A DNA stretch of 60,133 nucleotides from Methylomonas subterranea (GCF_024505185.1 NZ_JANIBJ010000028.1:1-60133), one strand, 5' to 3'. Counted from the stretch's first letter, positions 48,525 to 58,230 are shown. The notes: a model not told the origin generated them from the letters alone. A program made the numbers and translations.

Positions 48525-49417
48525 CAGATTCTATAGAACAGAATCAGTTTCAGCTTTTCTAATTCGCTTTGGTAAATCAGTTATTGTCTTCGAATGGCCG
48601 CTAAATGCCAGTATGCTGACTGGCGACAACCCGAATGTCGAATGTCTCTTGAGGGTCGCAAGCCGACTGCGTTGTCATCCGATGCATCGGTGGAAAGCGG
48701 GCAACGAGTATTTGTAGTGATCTCAGTGGAATGAACCATCGGATGGAATTTTAAATTTGTCTCAAACGCCTACCCGGAATCCGGAGTGTTCCAAATCGCC
48801 TGGTGGGTGCAAGTTTTTCTAAATAAAGGAGTTGGGGAAAATAGCTAAATCAATCTCCCGCCATTCTGCCTTTTTCAAAACTGCAAGCTTTTTGTAGCGG
48901 AATGCCTGAGCAAAACAGTGAGTTTAGCCGGCTGTTGATATTCAATCGCGGCCGCTTTCTTGGATCACTCCGGCAATTTGATGCTGCCTTGGGCAAAAAT
49001 AACCGCTTGGCCGTCGATGCGGAGGGTGTTGCAACAGGCTGCGCGGCGGGTGGCGATTTCGCCGCGTTCGACCGCAAAGTTGTGGTGGCCTTACTGGGTG
49101 TGTTCGGACGAGCACGGATGACTGCAAAACGCCGGCATGGCAATTACATGGCGGATAAGCTGATTTGATTGAACGCGGTTGCCAGGTAGGTGGGCATATC
49201 CATTGAGTCTGGCAGGCGTGCGTTCCAAACGAGGCGATTATTACCAACCCTGTTCGGGCAATGCCAGCCATCCCTAAATGAAGGCCGCATTCCGGTTTAA
49301 TGCGATCCGCGGTTTTCTAATATTCTCAGCCAATCAGGCCTCGAGAAACGCAGTTAATCAGTTCTGGCGGATAGTGTTATCGGGCCGTTATACTTAGCCA
49401 ACCCTTTTGAATTGCAC
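48525..49417. other. gene-poor stretch upstream of the mla operon
   Basis: About 0.9 kb with only weak overlapping open frames. One run on the minus strand around 48950-49110 reads like protein (NFAVERGEIATRRAACCN, RIDGQAVIFAQG) but is broken by stops. It could be a decayed gene that I cannot identify. Confidence 0.5.
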
Positions 49418-50575
49418 ATGCGTAAAGTCGAATCCGTTCAGCAGTCCGATAATATTGGCCGAGTAAGTTTGAGGCCGGGCGAGAATGCCTCGGCCGTTCT
49501 GGAAATCGGCGGCCGGTGGCTGCGCGATGCCGGTACCGAAGCGGTGGAAGGGGTTTTGGCTAGCATTGCAGCGCAATCCGTCAAACGGCTCGAGATCCGG
49601 CCGGTCGGGCTTGAGGCCTGGGACAGCCGCTTGCCCTGTTATTTGCTGAAAATCGCCGATTATTGCACCGCCAAGGCAGTGGATTTGGATATTGCCGCCA
49701 TGCCGCAAGGCGTGCGGGACTTGTTGGTCCTGGCAAGGGCGGTGCCGGAACGCGCCGGCGCCCGCCGGCAGAGGGAACGCTCCTCGCTGCTGGTGAATAT
49801 CGGTACCCGCGTGTTGGGGCTGGCCAAGGACAGCCGACTGCTGCTGGTGTTCGTGGGGGAATTGATTCTGGCTTTCGGCGCCGTGGTGCGGGGGAGGGCG
49901 CGCTTCCGCCTGCTGGATCTGTTTATTTTCATTCAGGATGCCGGCCCCAACGGTTTTCCTATAGTTTCTTTGATCAGCCTGCTGGTAGGCCTGATTCTGG
50001 CCTTTGTCGGCGCCTTGCAGTTGGCCATGTTCGGCGCGCAGATTTATATTGCCGATCTGGTGGCCTTGGGCACGGTGCGCGAGATGGGGCCCTTGATGAC
50101 CGCCGTCATCATGTCCGGCCGCACCGGCGCGGCTTACGCCGCCCAGTTGGGCACGATGAATGTAAACAGCGAAATCGATGCCTTAAAAACCATGGGCATA
50201 TCGCCGATGGAGTTTTTGGCGTTGCCGCGCATATTGGCCTTGGTGTTGATGATGCCTTTGCTGACCTTGTACGCCGATCTGTTGGGTATACTCGGCGGGG
50301 CGGCCGTCAGCTACAGTGCCTTCGACGTTTCCTGGGTGCAATATTACAATCAGATCGTCAAGGCGGTCGATATGGTCGACGTTGCGGTCGGCTTCGGCAA
50401 AAGCGTGGTGTTCGCGCTGCTGATAGCCATTGCCGGCTGCATGCGCGGCATGGCCTGCGGCCGCAGCGCATCGGCGGTCGGGGATGCAGCCACCGCGGCG
50501 GTAGTCGACAGCATTGTCTACATTGTGGTGTCGGATTCCTTGATGACCCTGGTTCTGAACCAACTGAAGATTTAA
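49418..50575 (+). CDS. mlaE: MlaE-type lipid ABC permease with N-terminal STAS-like domain
   Basis: A 385-residue inner-membrane permease. The N-terminal 110 residues are a STAS-like domain, which in E. coli is a separate protein (MlaB). The MlaE part (about 125-385) has FPIVSLISLLVGLILAFVGALQL, LVALGTVREMGPLMTAVIMSGRTGAA and SEIDALKTMGISPMEFL, which are highly conserved. It moves phospholipids between the inner and outer membranes. The start is the ATG at 49418; a TTG lies 6 bases earlier. It begins a four-gene operon. Confidence 0.93.
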   Translation: MRKVESVQQSDNIGRVSLRPGENASAVLEIGGRWLRDAGTEAVEGVLASIAAQSVKRLEIRPVGLEAWDSRLPCYLLKIADYCTAKAVDLDIAAMPQGVRDLLVLARAVPERAGARRQRERSSLLVNIGTRVLGLAKDSRLLLVFVGELILAFGAVVRGRARFRLLDLFIFIQDAGPNGFPIVSLISLLVGLILAFVGALQLAMFGAQIYIADLVALGTVREMGPLMTAVIMSGRTGAAYAAQLGTMNVNSEIDALKTMGISPMEFLALPRILALVLMMPLLTLYADLLGILGGAAVSYSAFDVSWVQYYNQIVKAVDMVDVAVGFGKSVVFALLIAIAGCMRGMACGRSASAVGDAATAAVVDSIVYIVVSDSLMTLVLNQLKI

Positions 50576-50588
50576 CCGAGACGTTTTT

Positions 50589-51365
50589 ATGGCGACCGCG
50601 CACATCACGGTGGAACATTTGACCATGGCCTACGGCGATTTCGTGATTCAGCGCGATTTGAATTTCAGCATAGGCCGGGGCGAGGTATTTATCGTTATGG
50701 GCGGCAGCGGCTGCGGCAAGAGTACCTTGTTGAAGCATTTGATAGGCCTGCAACAACCCGCCGCTGGCGCGGTGTTTTACGACAGGCGGAACTTCTGGGA
50801 GGCGAATGCCGGGCAAAGGATCGAGCTGATGCGCCGGATAGGCGTGCTGTATCAGAGCGGGGCGCTGTTCAGCTCCCTGACCTTGGCGGAGAATATCGCC
50901 TTGCCCTTGCGGGAATTTACCGAATTGAGCCAAGCGGAAATCGCCGACATGGTGTCCTACAAATTGGCCCTGGTGGGGCTGGCTGGTTTTGAGGATTATT
51001 ACCCGGCCGAAATCAGCGGCGGCATGCAAAAGCGCGCCGGTTTGGCCAGGGCCATGGCGCTGGATCCGGAGATATTGTTTTTCGACGAACCCTCCGCCGG
51101 CCTGGACCCGGTCAGTGCCCGTCTGCTGGACGATCTGATCATCAGCCTGCGCGATACGCTGGGTACCACCATCGTGGTGGTGACGCACGAACTGGCCAGC
51201 ATTTTCGCCATCGGCACCGATTCGGTGTTTCTCGACCCGGACAGCAAGACCATGCTGGCCACCGGCAATCCCAGGCAGCTGTTGGCGGAATCGGACGATC
51301 CGCGCATCATTCAATTTCTGACCCGGGGCCAAGGCCGAGGCGACATACGGATGGGAGTTTCATAA
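50589..51365 (+). CDS. mlaF: MlaF-type ABC transporter ATP-binding protein
   Basis: A 258-residue ATPase of the lipid transporter. It has Walker A GGSGCGKST (38-46), the signature ISGGMQKRAGLARA near 140, and Walker B EILFFDEPSAGLDP near 160, in the MlaF-like form. It pairs with the MlaE-type permease directly upstream (13-base gap). Confidence 0.95.
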   Translation: MATAHITVEHLTMAYGDFVIQRDLNFSIGRGEVFIVMGGSGCGKSTLLKHLIGLQQPAAGAVFYDRRNFWEANAGQRIELMRRIGVLYQSGALFSSLTLAENIALPLREFTELSQAEIADMVSYKLALVGLAGFEDYYPAEISGGMQKRAGLARAMALDPEILFFDEPSAGLDPVSARLLDDLIISLRDTLGTTIVVVTHELASIFAIGTDSVFLDPDSKTMLATGNPRQLLAESDDPRIIQFLTRGQGRGDIRMGVS

Positions 51366-51367
51366 GC

Positions 51368-52393
51368 ATGAGTAAACCTGTTAACCCGGCCCTGATCGGC
51401 GGTTTCAGTTTGGGTGCGCTGGCGCTGTTGGTGCTGGGCTTGTTGATATTCGGCGGCGGGCGGGAATTTAGCGCCGATAAGGTACGTTTTGTGGTTTATT
51501 TCGATTCCTCGCTGAACGGCCTGGATGTCGGGGCGCCGGTCAAGCTGCAGGGCGTCAAGATCGGCCAGGTCAAGGAAATTGCGTTGAAATTCGACCCAAA
51601 GGGCGGCAAGCTTTACAAGCCGGTGGTGCTGGAGATCGACAGGCATAATCTCAACACCACCGGCGGCGAGGCTATGCCCAAGGAAATGAGTCTGAAAGAG
51701 CGTAAAGCCAATCTCGATCAATTGGTCGCCCTGGGTATGCGCGCCAGATTGGAAACCCAAAGCCTGTTGACCGGTTTGTTGTATGTCGATCTTAATTTTT
51801 ACCCCGACAAGGAGCCGATGTTCGCAAACCTGGAATATAAAGATCTGCTGGAGGTGCCCGGTTTGCCGACCACCACCGACGAACTGCGTAATACCGCCGA
51901 AGAAGTGGCGCAAAAATTACGCGCATTGCCGCTGGATGAAATCGTGCAGGATTTCGCCGCCAGCCTGCGGGAAATTAGAGCGCTGCTGGCTTCCGAAGAA
52001 GTGAAAAAGTCGCAAATCGCGCTGGCTGCTACCCTGGGCGAGTTGCAAAAATCCACCAAAACCTTGAATAAAAATCTGGAGCCGATTTTGGTGAACGCCG
52101 ACAAGGCCATCCTCAACGGCAACGAACTGCTGGCGGAAACTCACGCCATGGTGCAAGCCTTGCAAAAAAGTCTGCCCGGCTTGGTGCGCAATTCCGACCA
52201 AACCATGCTGGCCGCCACCGCCGCCTTGCAACAGGCCGAATCCGCCTTGAAACAGGTCGATCGGGCGGTCGGGCCGGACTCGGCCTTGACCGACACCTTG
52301 CAGGCCTTTAAACAAGCCGCCCGCGCCATCAGGGATTTGGGCGATTATCTGGAACGCCATCCGGAAGCCGTATTGTCCGGCAAGCAACAATAG
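51368..52393 (+). CDS. mlaD: MlaD-type MCE domain protein
   Basis: A 341-residue substrate-binding subunit. An N-terminal anchor helix (about 10-32) is followed by an MCE domain (FVVYFDSSLNGLDVGAPVKLQGVKIGQVKEI, about 42-72) and a long helical C-terminal region (about 175-330) rich in Gln, Leu and Ala, likely a coiled tunnel. This is longer than E. coli MlaD. It lies 2 bases after the ATPase gene. Confidence 0.92.
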   Translation: MSKPVNPALIGGFSLGALALLVLGLLIFGGGREFSADKVRFVVYFDSSLNGLDVGAPVKLQGVKIGQVKEIALKFDPKGGKLYKPVVLEIDRHNLNTTGGEAMPKEMSLKERKANLDQLVALGMRARLETQSLLTGLLYVDLNFYPDKEPMFANLEYKDLLEVPGLPTTTDELRNTAEEVAQKLRALPLDEIVQDFAASLREIRALLASEEVKKSQIALAATLGELQKSTKTLNKNLEPILVNADKAILNGNELLAETHAMVQALQKSLPGLVRNSDQTMLAATAALQQAESALKQVDRAVGPDSALTDTLQAFKQAARAIRDLGDYLERHPEAVLSGKQQ

Positions 52394-52402
52394 GTGAGGA
52401 AT

Positions 52403-52999
52403 ATGATGTCCGGTTTAACACGCATGGGTCTCGGCGCGTTCTTGTTGACGCAAATCGCCTGCGTCGGCTCAAGCCCGCCGGCACGGTTTTATTTACTGGA
52501 ACCCTTGGCGGCGCTGGATCGGGCGCCGGCCGTATCGGCAACGGCAAAGCCGACCCTGGCCCTGATACCGGTAAAAATTCCGCAATATCTGCAGCGCGCG
52601 CAACTGGTGACGGCCAGCGGCAAAAATACCTATTTGCTGGACGAATGGCACCGTTGGGCCGAGAGTCTGGACGACAATATCACTCGAGTGGTTTTACGGG
52701 ATTTGAGCCTGCTAATGCCGGCGGATGTGGTGTTAAACAACAGCCAGTACGCTAGGCAAGCCAAGTTGGCCCTGGCGATTAGCATTCTGGAATTTCATAT
52801 CGATCCCGAGGGGCGTGCCCGTATGACCGCGCAGTGGCAAGCCAGCCGGGGCGATCAGACGCTGATAAGTCGGCAGAGCAGTTTTCAGGTGTCGGCGGAA
52901 AACGCCGATGCGGCATCGAAGGTGCAAGCCTTGAACCAATGTCTATTCCGGCTCAATCGCGAAATGGCCGAGGCGTTGACCCCACTCGGCGCGAATTAA
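52403..52999 (+). CDS. ABC-type transport auxiliary lipoprotein (PqiC/DUF330)
   Basis: A 198-residue outer-membrane lipoprotein. The signal ends in a lipobox LTQIAC, and the mature part starts with the family pattern ARFYLLEPLAA, then IPVKIPQYLQRAQLVTASGKNTY and WAESLDDNITRVVLRDL. The ATG at 52403 is favoured because GTGAGG directly upstream is its ribosome-binding site. It closes the Mla-type operon and probably docks the MCE tunnel to the outer membrane. Confidence 0.88.
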   Translation: MMSGLTRMGLGAFLLTQIACVGSSPPARFYLLEPLAALDRAPAVSATAKPTLALIPVKIPQYLQRAQLVTASGKNTYLLDEWHRWAESLDDNITRVVLRDLSLLMPADVVLNNSQYARQAKLALAISILEFHIDPEGRARMTAQWQASRGDQTLISRQSSFQVSAENADAASKVQALNQCLFRLNREMAEALTPLGAN

Positions 53000-53026
53000 A
53001 GCTTCTCCCCTCCGGCGGCTTGACCG

Positions 53027-54619
53027 TCATTCCCGCAGATGCGCATAAGCCGGTTGGGTTTGCAGCCGGCCGTCATCCAGCGGCGTGCCCAGGGTAAAGT
53101 GATACAGGCTTTGCCAGTCGTTATCCCGCAAGCCCAACACCCCGTGTACCGCATCGTCGAAAAAGCAACCGATGCCGGTGCCGCGAATGCCGGCGGCTTC
53201 CGCTTCCAGATACAGAATTTGTCCCAGCAGGCCGGACTCCCAAAACAGTCGCCGATAGCGCCAGGCTTCGGCTTCGATATTGCCGGCGAAGCGGGCCAGC
53301 ATGCCCAGGCTGAACGCGCTGTCACTGGCAATCGGCTGATGGCAGGACAAGGTTTTGGCGGCTTGCCGCACATTGCCGGCTACCAGTCGGTAGAACTCGA
53401 ACGGGCCTTCAATGGCTTGCCAAACAAAGTCCTTGGAAAAGGCCTGTTTGAAAACCATGATGTCCCGGCCGTCGCGCGGCAAAAAATACAAGCCCGGCTC
53501 CAGACCGTCAACCCGGTGCACAAACAGCAACAGGTGTATTTGCGGCGGCCAGTTCCAGGCGGTAAACGGCGGTTTGGCGTTGGGTAGCAGGGCCAGCAAA
53601 ATTCGCTGAAAATCCGCCATTGCCATGGGATCGGCCTTGCCGTTGAAATGCTGGGCGCTGCGGCGCTGGCGTATCAAACGGCTGGCGGCCAAATTTTGGC
53701 TGGGCGCCGGCAAGTTCAACACCGGCCATTGCCGGCGTTCCGCCTGAGTGGCGGGTTTTAGCGCCGCGGCCGCCACCTCGTCGATAATCGGCCAGCGGTA
53801 AAAATGCCGTCCGCTCAAGCGTTCGGCTTGGCCGAACCAGGTCGCCGATGCATAGTGTTGCGCTAATCCTTCGGCATTCAAGCCGGCATGATTTGCGCCA
53901 TCGGTATGCAGGCGACAAAACAAATCCGCCGCCTCATGCTCGTGGTCGACGAAGTCCTCCCGCCTGTCCAGGCCCAGCCAGCGGGCGATATCGTTGTCGC
54001 CGGCTTCGCCGAGCAGTTCTATCGACCAACCCAGACAGGCGGCGGCATAACTCAACGCCGCCAGGGCATGGCCGATGTCGTGCTGGCAATAGCGAAAAGC
54101 CCGTTCGCCGTACTTCCAGGCTTCCCGCCAATGTACGGAGGATAAACCGATATAAACGGCCGGCTCGCCGTCGGCGCCATCGAAGGCGGCGCGGCGCTCC
54201 AGATGATGATCGTGGCTGACATAGTGGTAAACGCCGGGCCGCAGCAATTCGGCGTCGGTACAGACCAGATAGGCTTCGGTGGGGTGCAGATTGCCGCTGG
54301 AAGGATTGCAGCGCAAGGCCCAGCGGTCCGGGCCGAATTGTTTCCAGGCCGACAGACCGAAGGACAGTTCCAGCAGCAGGCCGAGATTGGTTAACGTCAA
54401 GGGCTGTGGCGCAATTTGCTCCGGCCGGTCCAGATCGGCAAATAGGCAATCCAGCTCGGCGCCCGGCGGGGGTAAGGTAAGCGTTTCGCAGCCTTTAAAG
54501 CGCCGGAAGGGGTTGGGTTGGTCGTCCCAGTCCAGGGATTCCGGACCCTTGGCGTAAGCATTCAATTGATGCTTGGTGCGCTGGTGGTAATTCAGTACGG
54601 TGTCGGCGGCGTTTGACAT
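53027..54619 (-). CDS. SagB/ThcOx-type nitroreductase-like protein
   Basis: About 530 residues with two tandem nitroreductase-like halves. The first has the FMN-region motif CNPSSGNLHPTEAYLV (about 106-121) and the second has RLIRQRRSAQHFNG (about 307-320) and TGIGCFFDD. SagB-type dehydrogenases oxidise azoline rings of peptides. No cyclodehydratase or precursor peptide gene is near, and it sits beside nifZ, so a redox role in the nif gene set is possible. The start at 54619 fits the conserved N-terminus; the frame is open to 54676. Confidence 0.85.
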   Translation of the reverse strand: MSNAADTVLNYHQRTKHQLNAYAKGPESLDWDDQPNPFRRFKGCETLTLPPPGAELDCLFADLDRPEQIAPQPLTLTNLGLLLELSFGLSAWKQFGPDRWALRCNPSSGNLHPTEAYLVCTDAELLRPGVYHYVSHDHHLERRAAFDGADGEPAVYIGLSSVHWREAWKYGERAFRYCQHDIGHALAALSYAAACLGWSIELLGEAGDNDIARWLGLDRREDFVDHEHEAADLFCRLHTDGANHAGLNAEGLAQHYASATWFGQAERLSGRHFYRWPIIDEVAAAALKPATQAERRQWPVLNLPAPSQNLAASRLIRQRRSAQHFNGKADPMAMADFQRILLALLPNAKPPFTAWNWPPQIHLLLFVHRVDGLEPGLYFLPRDGRDIMVFKQAFSKDFVWQAIEGPFEFYRLVAGNVRQAAKTLSCHQPIASDSAFSLGMLARFAGNIEAEAWRYRRLFWESGLLGQILYLEAEAAGIRGTGIGCFFDDAVHGVLGLRDNDWQSLYHFTLGTPLDDGRLQTQPAYAHLRE

Positions 54620-54681
54620 GAGGTCTCGGTGGCGTGGAGAAAGGTCGAAAAGCAAGGACGGTGGATTACCGCCCATATCAT

Positions 54682-54942
54682 TCAGGATACCAGTTCCGGC
54701 AGCATCAAGTCCTCGGTCCAGCAGCCGATGGGCCGGCCCAGATTCAACTCCCGGTCCTCGAAGCGTACCAGAAACACGCTGCGGCTGGGGTCTTCTTCCA
54801 CATAGCCTTTCATGACGATGACGCCACGGGCGCCGGCTTCGGCCAGCACTTCGCCTTCCTCGCTTTCCGGCATGCTGCCGTCGTCGACGATGGTGTGAGC
54901 GGCAAAAACCACATCGCCCAAATCCAAATCTTCAATATTCAT
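54682..54942 (-). CDS. nifZ: NifZ family nitrogenase maturation protein
   Basis: An 86-residue protein matching NifZ: GDVVFAAHTIVDDGSMP (9-25), GEVLAEAGARGVIV (30-43), VFLVRFEDRELNLGRPIGCW (56-75). NifZ helps P-cluster assembly in the MoFe protein. It has an AGGAGA ribosome-binding site. It is divergent from the iscA-nifU-nifS operon and may share its upstream region. No sigma54 promoter is evident on its own strand. Confidence 0.88.
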   Translation of the reverse strand: MNIEDLDLGDVVFAAHTIVDDGSMPESEEGEVLAEAGARGVIVMKGYVEEDPSRSVFLVRFEDRELNLGRPIGCWTEDLMLPELVS

Positions 54943-54963
54943 GATGTTCTCCTGTTACGGGTT

Positions 54964-54979
54964 TGTAGCAAAACCGACA
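54964..54979. promoter_or_regulatory. NifA-type upstream activator site
   Basis: TGT-N10-ACA (TGT at 54964-54966, ACA at 54977-54979), about 110 bases upstream of the sigma54 promoter of the iscA-nifU-nifS operon. The spacing fits NifA activation. Confidence 0.7.
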
Positions 54980-55075
54980 AAGACAGCGGGATTGTTGTTA
55001 AACGGATTGCTGGTTCAAGGTGGCCGGCTGACACGATTCAAGAAAATTCAGCGGGTTAGGCGGGTTTTTCTCGCA

Positions 55076-55091
55076 TGGCATGCCGGTTGCT
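55076..55091 (+). promoter_or_regulatory. sigma54 promoter of iscA-nifU-nifS
   Basis: TGGCAT-N5-TTGCT with GG (55077-55078) and GC (55089-55090) separated by exactly 10 bases, the required -24/-12 layout. It ends 46 bases before the iscA start. Confidence 0.85.
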
Positions 55092-55137
55092 TTAAGTCTT
55101 TACAAGATCAATGCCAAACCGTTCAGGAGAGTTAACC

Positions 55138-55494
55138 ATGATTACTTTAACCGATAGCGCTATCCAAGCCGTGGGTCGTTTTATCAGCAATTCCGACAAA
55201 CCGACAGCAGGGCTCAGAATCGAAGTGACCGATGGCGGTTGTTCCGGTTTGTCTTACGGTTTGCGCCTGGAAGACAAGGAAACCCAGGAAGACACCGTCA
55301 TCGATTGCGGTGAAGTGAAAGTATTTGTCGATCCCGCCAGTTATCCCAAACTCGACGGCATGTCCATCGATTTCGTCGATAGCCTGGAAGGGTCGGGTTT
55401 TAAATTCAGCAATCCCAACGCAGTCAAAAGCTGCGCTTGCGGCTCTTCGTTTACCACCGGCGATAACGGTGGCACCCCTAAAACCTGTTCTTAA
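55138..55494 (+). CDS. nif-associated A-type Fe-S carrier (IscA family)
   Basis: A 118-residue A-type carrier. The three cluster ligands are Cys35 (GGCSGLSYGL) and Cys99/Cys101 (SCACGSSF). The start is the ATG at 55138, with AGGAGA upstream; the frame is open to 55111. It probably receives Fe-S clusters made by NifU/NifS for nitrogenase. The nifU start lies 18 bases after its stop. Confidence 0.9.
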   Translation: MITLTDSAIQAVGRFISNSDKPTAGLRIEVTDGGCSGLSYGLRLEDKETQEDTVIDCGEVKVFVDPASYPKLDGMSIDFVDSLEGSGFKFSNPNAVKSCACGSSFTTGDNGGTPKTCS

Positions 55495-55512
55495 GACGCG
55501 GAGATTAAAGTC

Positions 55513-56430
55513 ATGTGGGATTATTCGGACAAAGTTAAAGACCATTTTTTCAACCCCAAAAACGCCGGCGCGGTGGAAGGGGCCAATGCGATTGGTGAAG
55601 TGGGTTCCATCAGCTGCGGCGATGCCTTGAGGCTGACCCTGAAAGTGAACGAAGACTCGGAAATCATCGAAGACGCCGGTTTTCAAACCTTTGGTTGCGG
55701 CTCGGCGATTGCCTCGTCCTCGGTATTGACCGAAATCATCAAGGGCTTGACCCTGGACGAGGCCTTGAAAGTCACCAACCAGGACATCGCCGCCGAACTG
55801 GACGGCCTGCCGCCGGAAAAAATGCACTGCTCGGTGATGGGCCGCGAAGCTCTGCAAGCCGCCGTCGCCAACTATCGCGGCGAAGAGTGGAAAGATGATC
55901 ATGAAGAAGGCGCGCTGGTCTGCAAATGTTTCGCCATCGACGCGGTGATGATAGAAGAGATGGTTTGGGCCAACAAACTGCGCACTGTGGAAGATGTCAC
56001 CAATTTCACCAAGGCCGGCGGCGGTTGCGCGGCTTGCCACGAAGACATCGAAGCGATTCTGGAAAAAGTGCTGAAAGAGCGCGGCGAAACCTTCGATCCG
56101 AACGCGGCGCCCATCGAGAAAGTCGAGGCCAAGGCCGAGAAAAAACCGCTGACCAATCTGCAGCGCATCAAGAAAATCGAGGAAGTGATCATGTCCTTCC
56201 GTCCGCAATTGATGGCCGACGGCGGCGACGTCGAGTTGGTGGAAGTGGTCGATAAAACCGCTTACGTGAATATGACCGGTGCCTGCAACGGCTGCCAAAT
56301 GTCGTCCATGACCATCGCCGGCATTCAACAGCGTTTGATGGAAGTGATGGGCGAATTCATCAAGGTAGTGCCGGCTTCGCAAATGCCTGCCGCCGGCTTG
56401 GTGAACATCAAGGAGGCCGGTCATGCCTGA
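55513..56430 (+). CDS. nifU: Fe-S cluster scaffold NifU
   Basis: A 305-residue nif-type scaffold with three parts: an IscU-like domain (Cys35, Cys62, Cys106), a central [2Fe-2S] region with C137, C139, C172 and C175, and a C-terminal Nfu domain with C258-x-x-C261. The three-domain layout separates it from housekeeping IscU. It gathers clusters using sulfur from NifS, whose gene overlaps its 3' end by 8 bases. Confidence 0.96.
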   Translation: MWDYSDKVKDHFFNPKNAGAVEGANAIGEVGSISCGDALRLTLKVNEDSEIIEDAGFQTFGCGSAIASSSVLTEIIKGLTLDEALKVTNQDIAAELDGLPPEKMHCSVMGREALQAAVANYRGEEWKDDHEEGALVCKCFAIDAVMIEEMVWANKLRTVEDVTNFTKAGGGCAACHEDIEAILEKVLKERGETFDPNAAPIEKVEAKAEKKPLTNLQRIKKIEEVIMSFRPQLMADGGDVELVEVVDKTAYVNMTGACNGCQMSSMTIAGIQQRLMEVMGEFIKVVPASQMPAAGLVNIKEAGHA

Positions 56431-57637
56431 TATTTATCTGGATAACAATGCCACCACCAAGGTGGATCGGGCGGTGGTCGATGCGATGATTCCGTATTTC
56501 ACCGAGCAGTTCGGCAATCCGTCCTCCATTCACCGTTTCGCCGACGGCGTGGCGCGGGCCATCAAAAAAGCCCGCAGCCAGGTGCAGGAACTGCTGGGCG
56601 CCGAACACGATTCCGAGATCATTTTTACCTCTTGCGGCACCGAGTCCGATTCCACGGCGATTCTGTCGGCCATCAAGGCCCAGCCCAACCGCAAGGAAAT
56701 CATCACCACGGCGGTGGAGCATCCGGCGATTTTGAATCTGGTCGATCATCTGGAAAAAGAGGGCTACACCATCCACCGCATGCCGGTGGACAAATGCGGC
56801 CGGCTGAATCTGGAAGCTTACAAAAATTTGTTGTCGGATCAGGTCGCCATCGTTTCGGTGATGTGGGCCAACAACGAAACCGGCACCATTTTTCCGGTCG
56901 AAAAAATGGCCGAAATGGCTAACGCCGCCGGCGTGATGTTTCATACCGACGCGGTACAGGCGGTCGGCAAGATTCCGATGATGCTACAGGACACCAAGAT
57001 AGACATGCTGAGCCTATCCGGGCACAAACTGCATGCTCCCAAGGGCATAGGCGTGTTGTATCTGCGCCGCGGCACCCGTTACCGGCCCTTGCTGCGCGGC
57101 GGCCACCAGGAGCGCGGTCGCCGGGCCGGCACCGAAAACACCGCGTCCATCGTCGGCTTGGGCGTGGCCTGCGACTTGGCCATGCAGCACATGGAATTCG
57201 AGAATACCCAGGTCAAGGCCATGCGTGACCGGCTGGAGCAGGGTATTATCGAACAGATTCCGCATTGCTTCGTCACCGGCGACCTGAACAACCGCCTGCC
57301 CAACACCACCGACATCGCCTTCGAATATATCGAGGGCGAAGCGATTTTGATGCTTCTGAACAAGGCCGGCATCGCCGCCTCCAGCGGCTCGGCCTGTACA
57401 TCCGGCTCACTAGAGCCGTCGCACGTGATGCGGGCCATGGACATTCCTTATACGGCTGCCCACGGCACCATCCGGTTCTCGTTTTCGCGTTATAACAGCA
57501 TGAGCGAAGTGGACGAGGTGCTGAAGGTCATGCCGAGCATCGTTGCCACGTTGCGCAAGCTGTCGCCGTATTGGGACAGCGTCAACAATACCCCGGTTGC
57601 CGATCCCGAACAGGCCTTTCAACCCACCTATGCCTGA
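56423..57637 (+). CDS. nifS: cysteine desulfurase NifS
   Basis: A 404-residue PLP enzyme that supplies sulfur to NifU. The PLP lysine is Lys202 ([10 protein letters not shown]). The persulfide Cys is Cys325 in [19 protein letters not shown] and [15 protein letters not shown] are conserved. It overlaps nifU, so the two are translationally coupled. The nif form is supported by the nifU neighbour and the sigma54 promoter. Confidence 0.96.
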   Translation: MPDIYLDNNATTKVDRAVVDAMIPYFTEQFGNPSSIHRFADGVARAIKKARSQVQELLGAEHDSEIIFTSCGTESDSTAILSAIKAQPNRKEIITTAVEHPAILNLVDHLEKEGYTIHRMPVDKCGRLNLEAYKNLLSDQVAIVSVMWANNETGTIFPVEKMAEMANAAGVMFHTDAVQAVGKIPMMLQDTKIDMLSLSGHKLHAPKGIGVLYLRRGTRYRPLLRGGHQERGRRAGTENTASIVGLGVACDLAMQHMEFENTQVKAMRDRLEQGIIEQIPHCFVTGDLNNRLPNTTDIAFEYIEGEAILMLLNKAGIAASSGSACTSGSLEPSHVMRAMDIPYTAAHGTIRFSFSRYNSMSEVDEVLKVMPSIVATLRKLSPYWDSVNNTPVADPEQAFQPTYA

Positions 57638-57692
57638 AGCGGCATGGCGGACGTTGCCGGCCGGGATGCTCCATCGAAATCCCGGTGAGGGC

Positions 57693-57837
57693 GTCGTAAA
57701 AGGTAATCAGTCCCTGCTCCCGGCGCACCCGCGGGGCATAAAGGAGAAGGTTAGGATGAGGGTATATAAAACAATAGTTTATTGGTTTTACCCCCTCGCC
57801 CCAACCCTCTCCCGCAAGGAGAGGGAGCTTTTACGAC
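57693..57837 (-). repeat. small terminal-inverted-repeat element, copy C
   Basis: About 145 bp in the opposite orientation to copies A and B. The ends are GTCGTAAAAG and CTTTTACGAC. It lies between nifS and the next small gene, where its hairpins could end or modify the nif transcript. It is the most intact copy. Confidence 0.78.
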
Positions 57838-57894
57838 AGTCTCTCGGGGTTGTCGGAATCTTTGTTTAACACCCCATACCACAGAGGATTTTTT

Positions 57895-58164
57895 ATGGCC
57901 GAAGACTTGGTTGCTTTACGCGCGGTATTGTCGAGCATGGAAGCCGCCTTGAGTTCCATCAGCGAACTGAATGCGGAAGTGCTTGAATTTGTCGATGTGC
58001 ATTATCCGGATATGCTGAACGATCAAAAAGTGGTTCAGGTATTCAAAAATGTCGGCGACGCGGAAGACGAACTGCAAAGACAACTGAATTTCCTGCGCAT
58101 GCGCTTGACGGCGGGCATACCGGACTTTAAAGCCCTTTGCGATACAGCGGGCGCGGCGGCTTAA
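57895..58164 (+). CDS. small helical protein downstream of nifS
   Basis: An 89-residue protein that appears all-helical, with a Leu/Ser-rich N-terminus and the acidic segment DAEDELQRQLNFLRMRL. GAGG precedes the ATG at 57895; the frame is open to 57850. Family not recognised. It follows nifS on the same strand, separated by a small repeat element, and may be a nif-operon member or independent. Confidence 0.6.
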   Translation: MAEDLVALRAVLSSMEAALSSISELNAEVLEFVDVHYPDMLNDQKVVQVFKNVGDAEDELQRQLNFLRMRLTAGIPDFKALCDTAGAAA

Positions 58165-58230
58165 GCCCAATTCGCCAATCGATTCTCGCATAAGGCGGTT
58201 CCGCAAGCGCGAGCCGCCTGATATTTCGGC

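Noticed and set aside
54943-55075. search for a sigma54 promoter for nifZ on the minus strand
   Set aside because: No sequence with the conserved GG and GC pairs at the right spacing was found.
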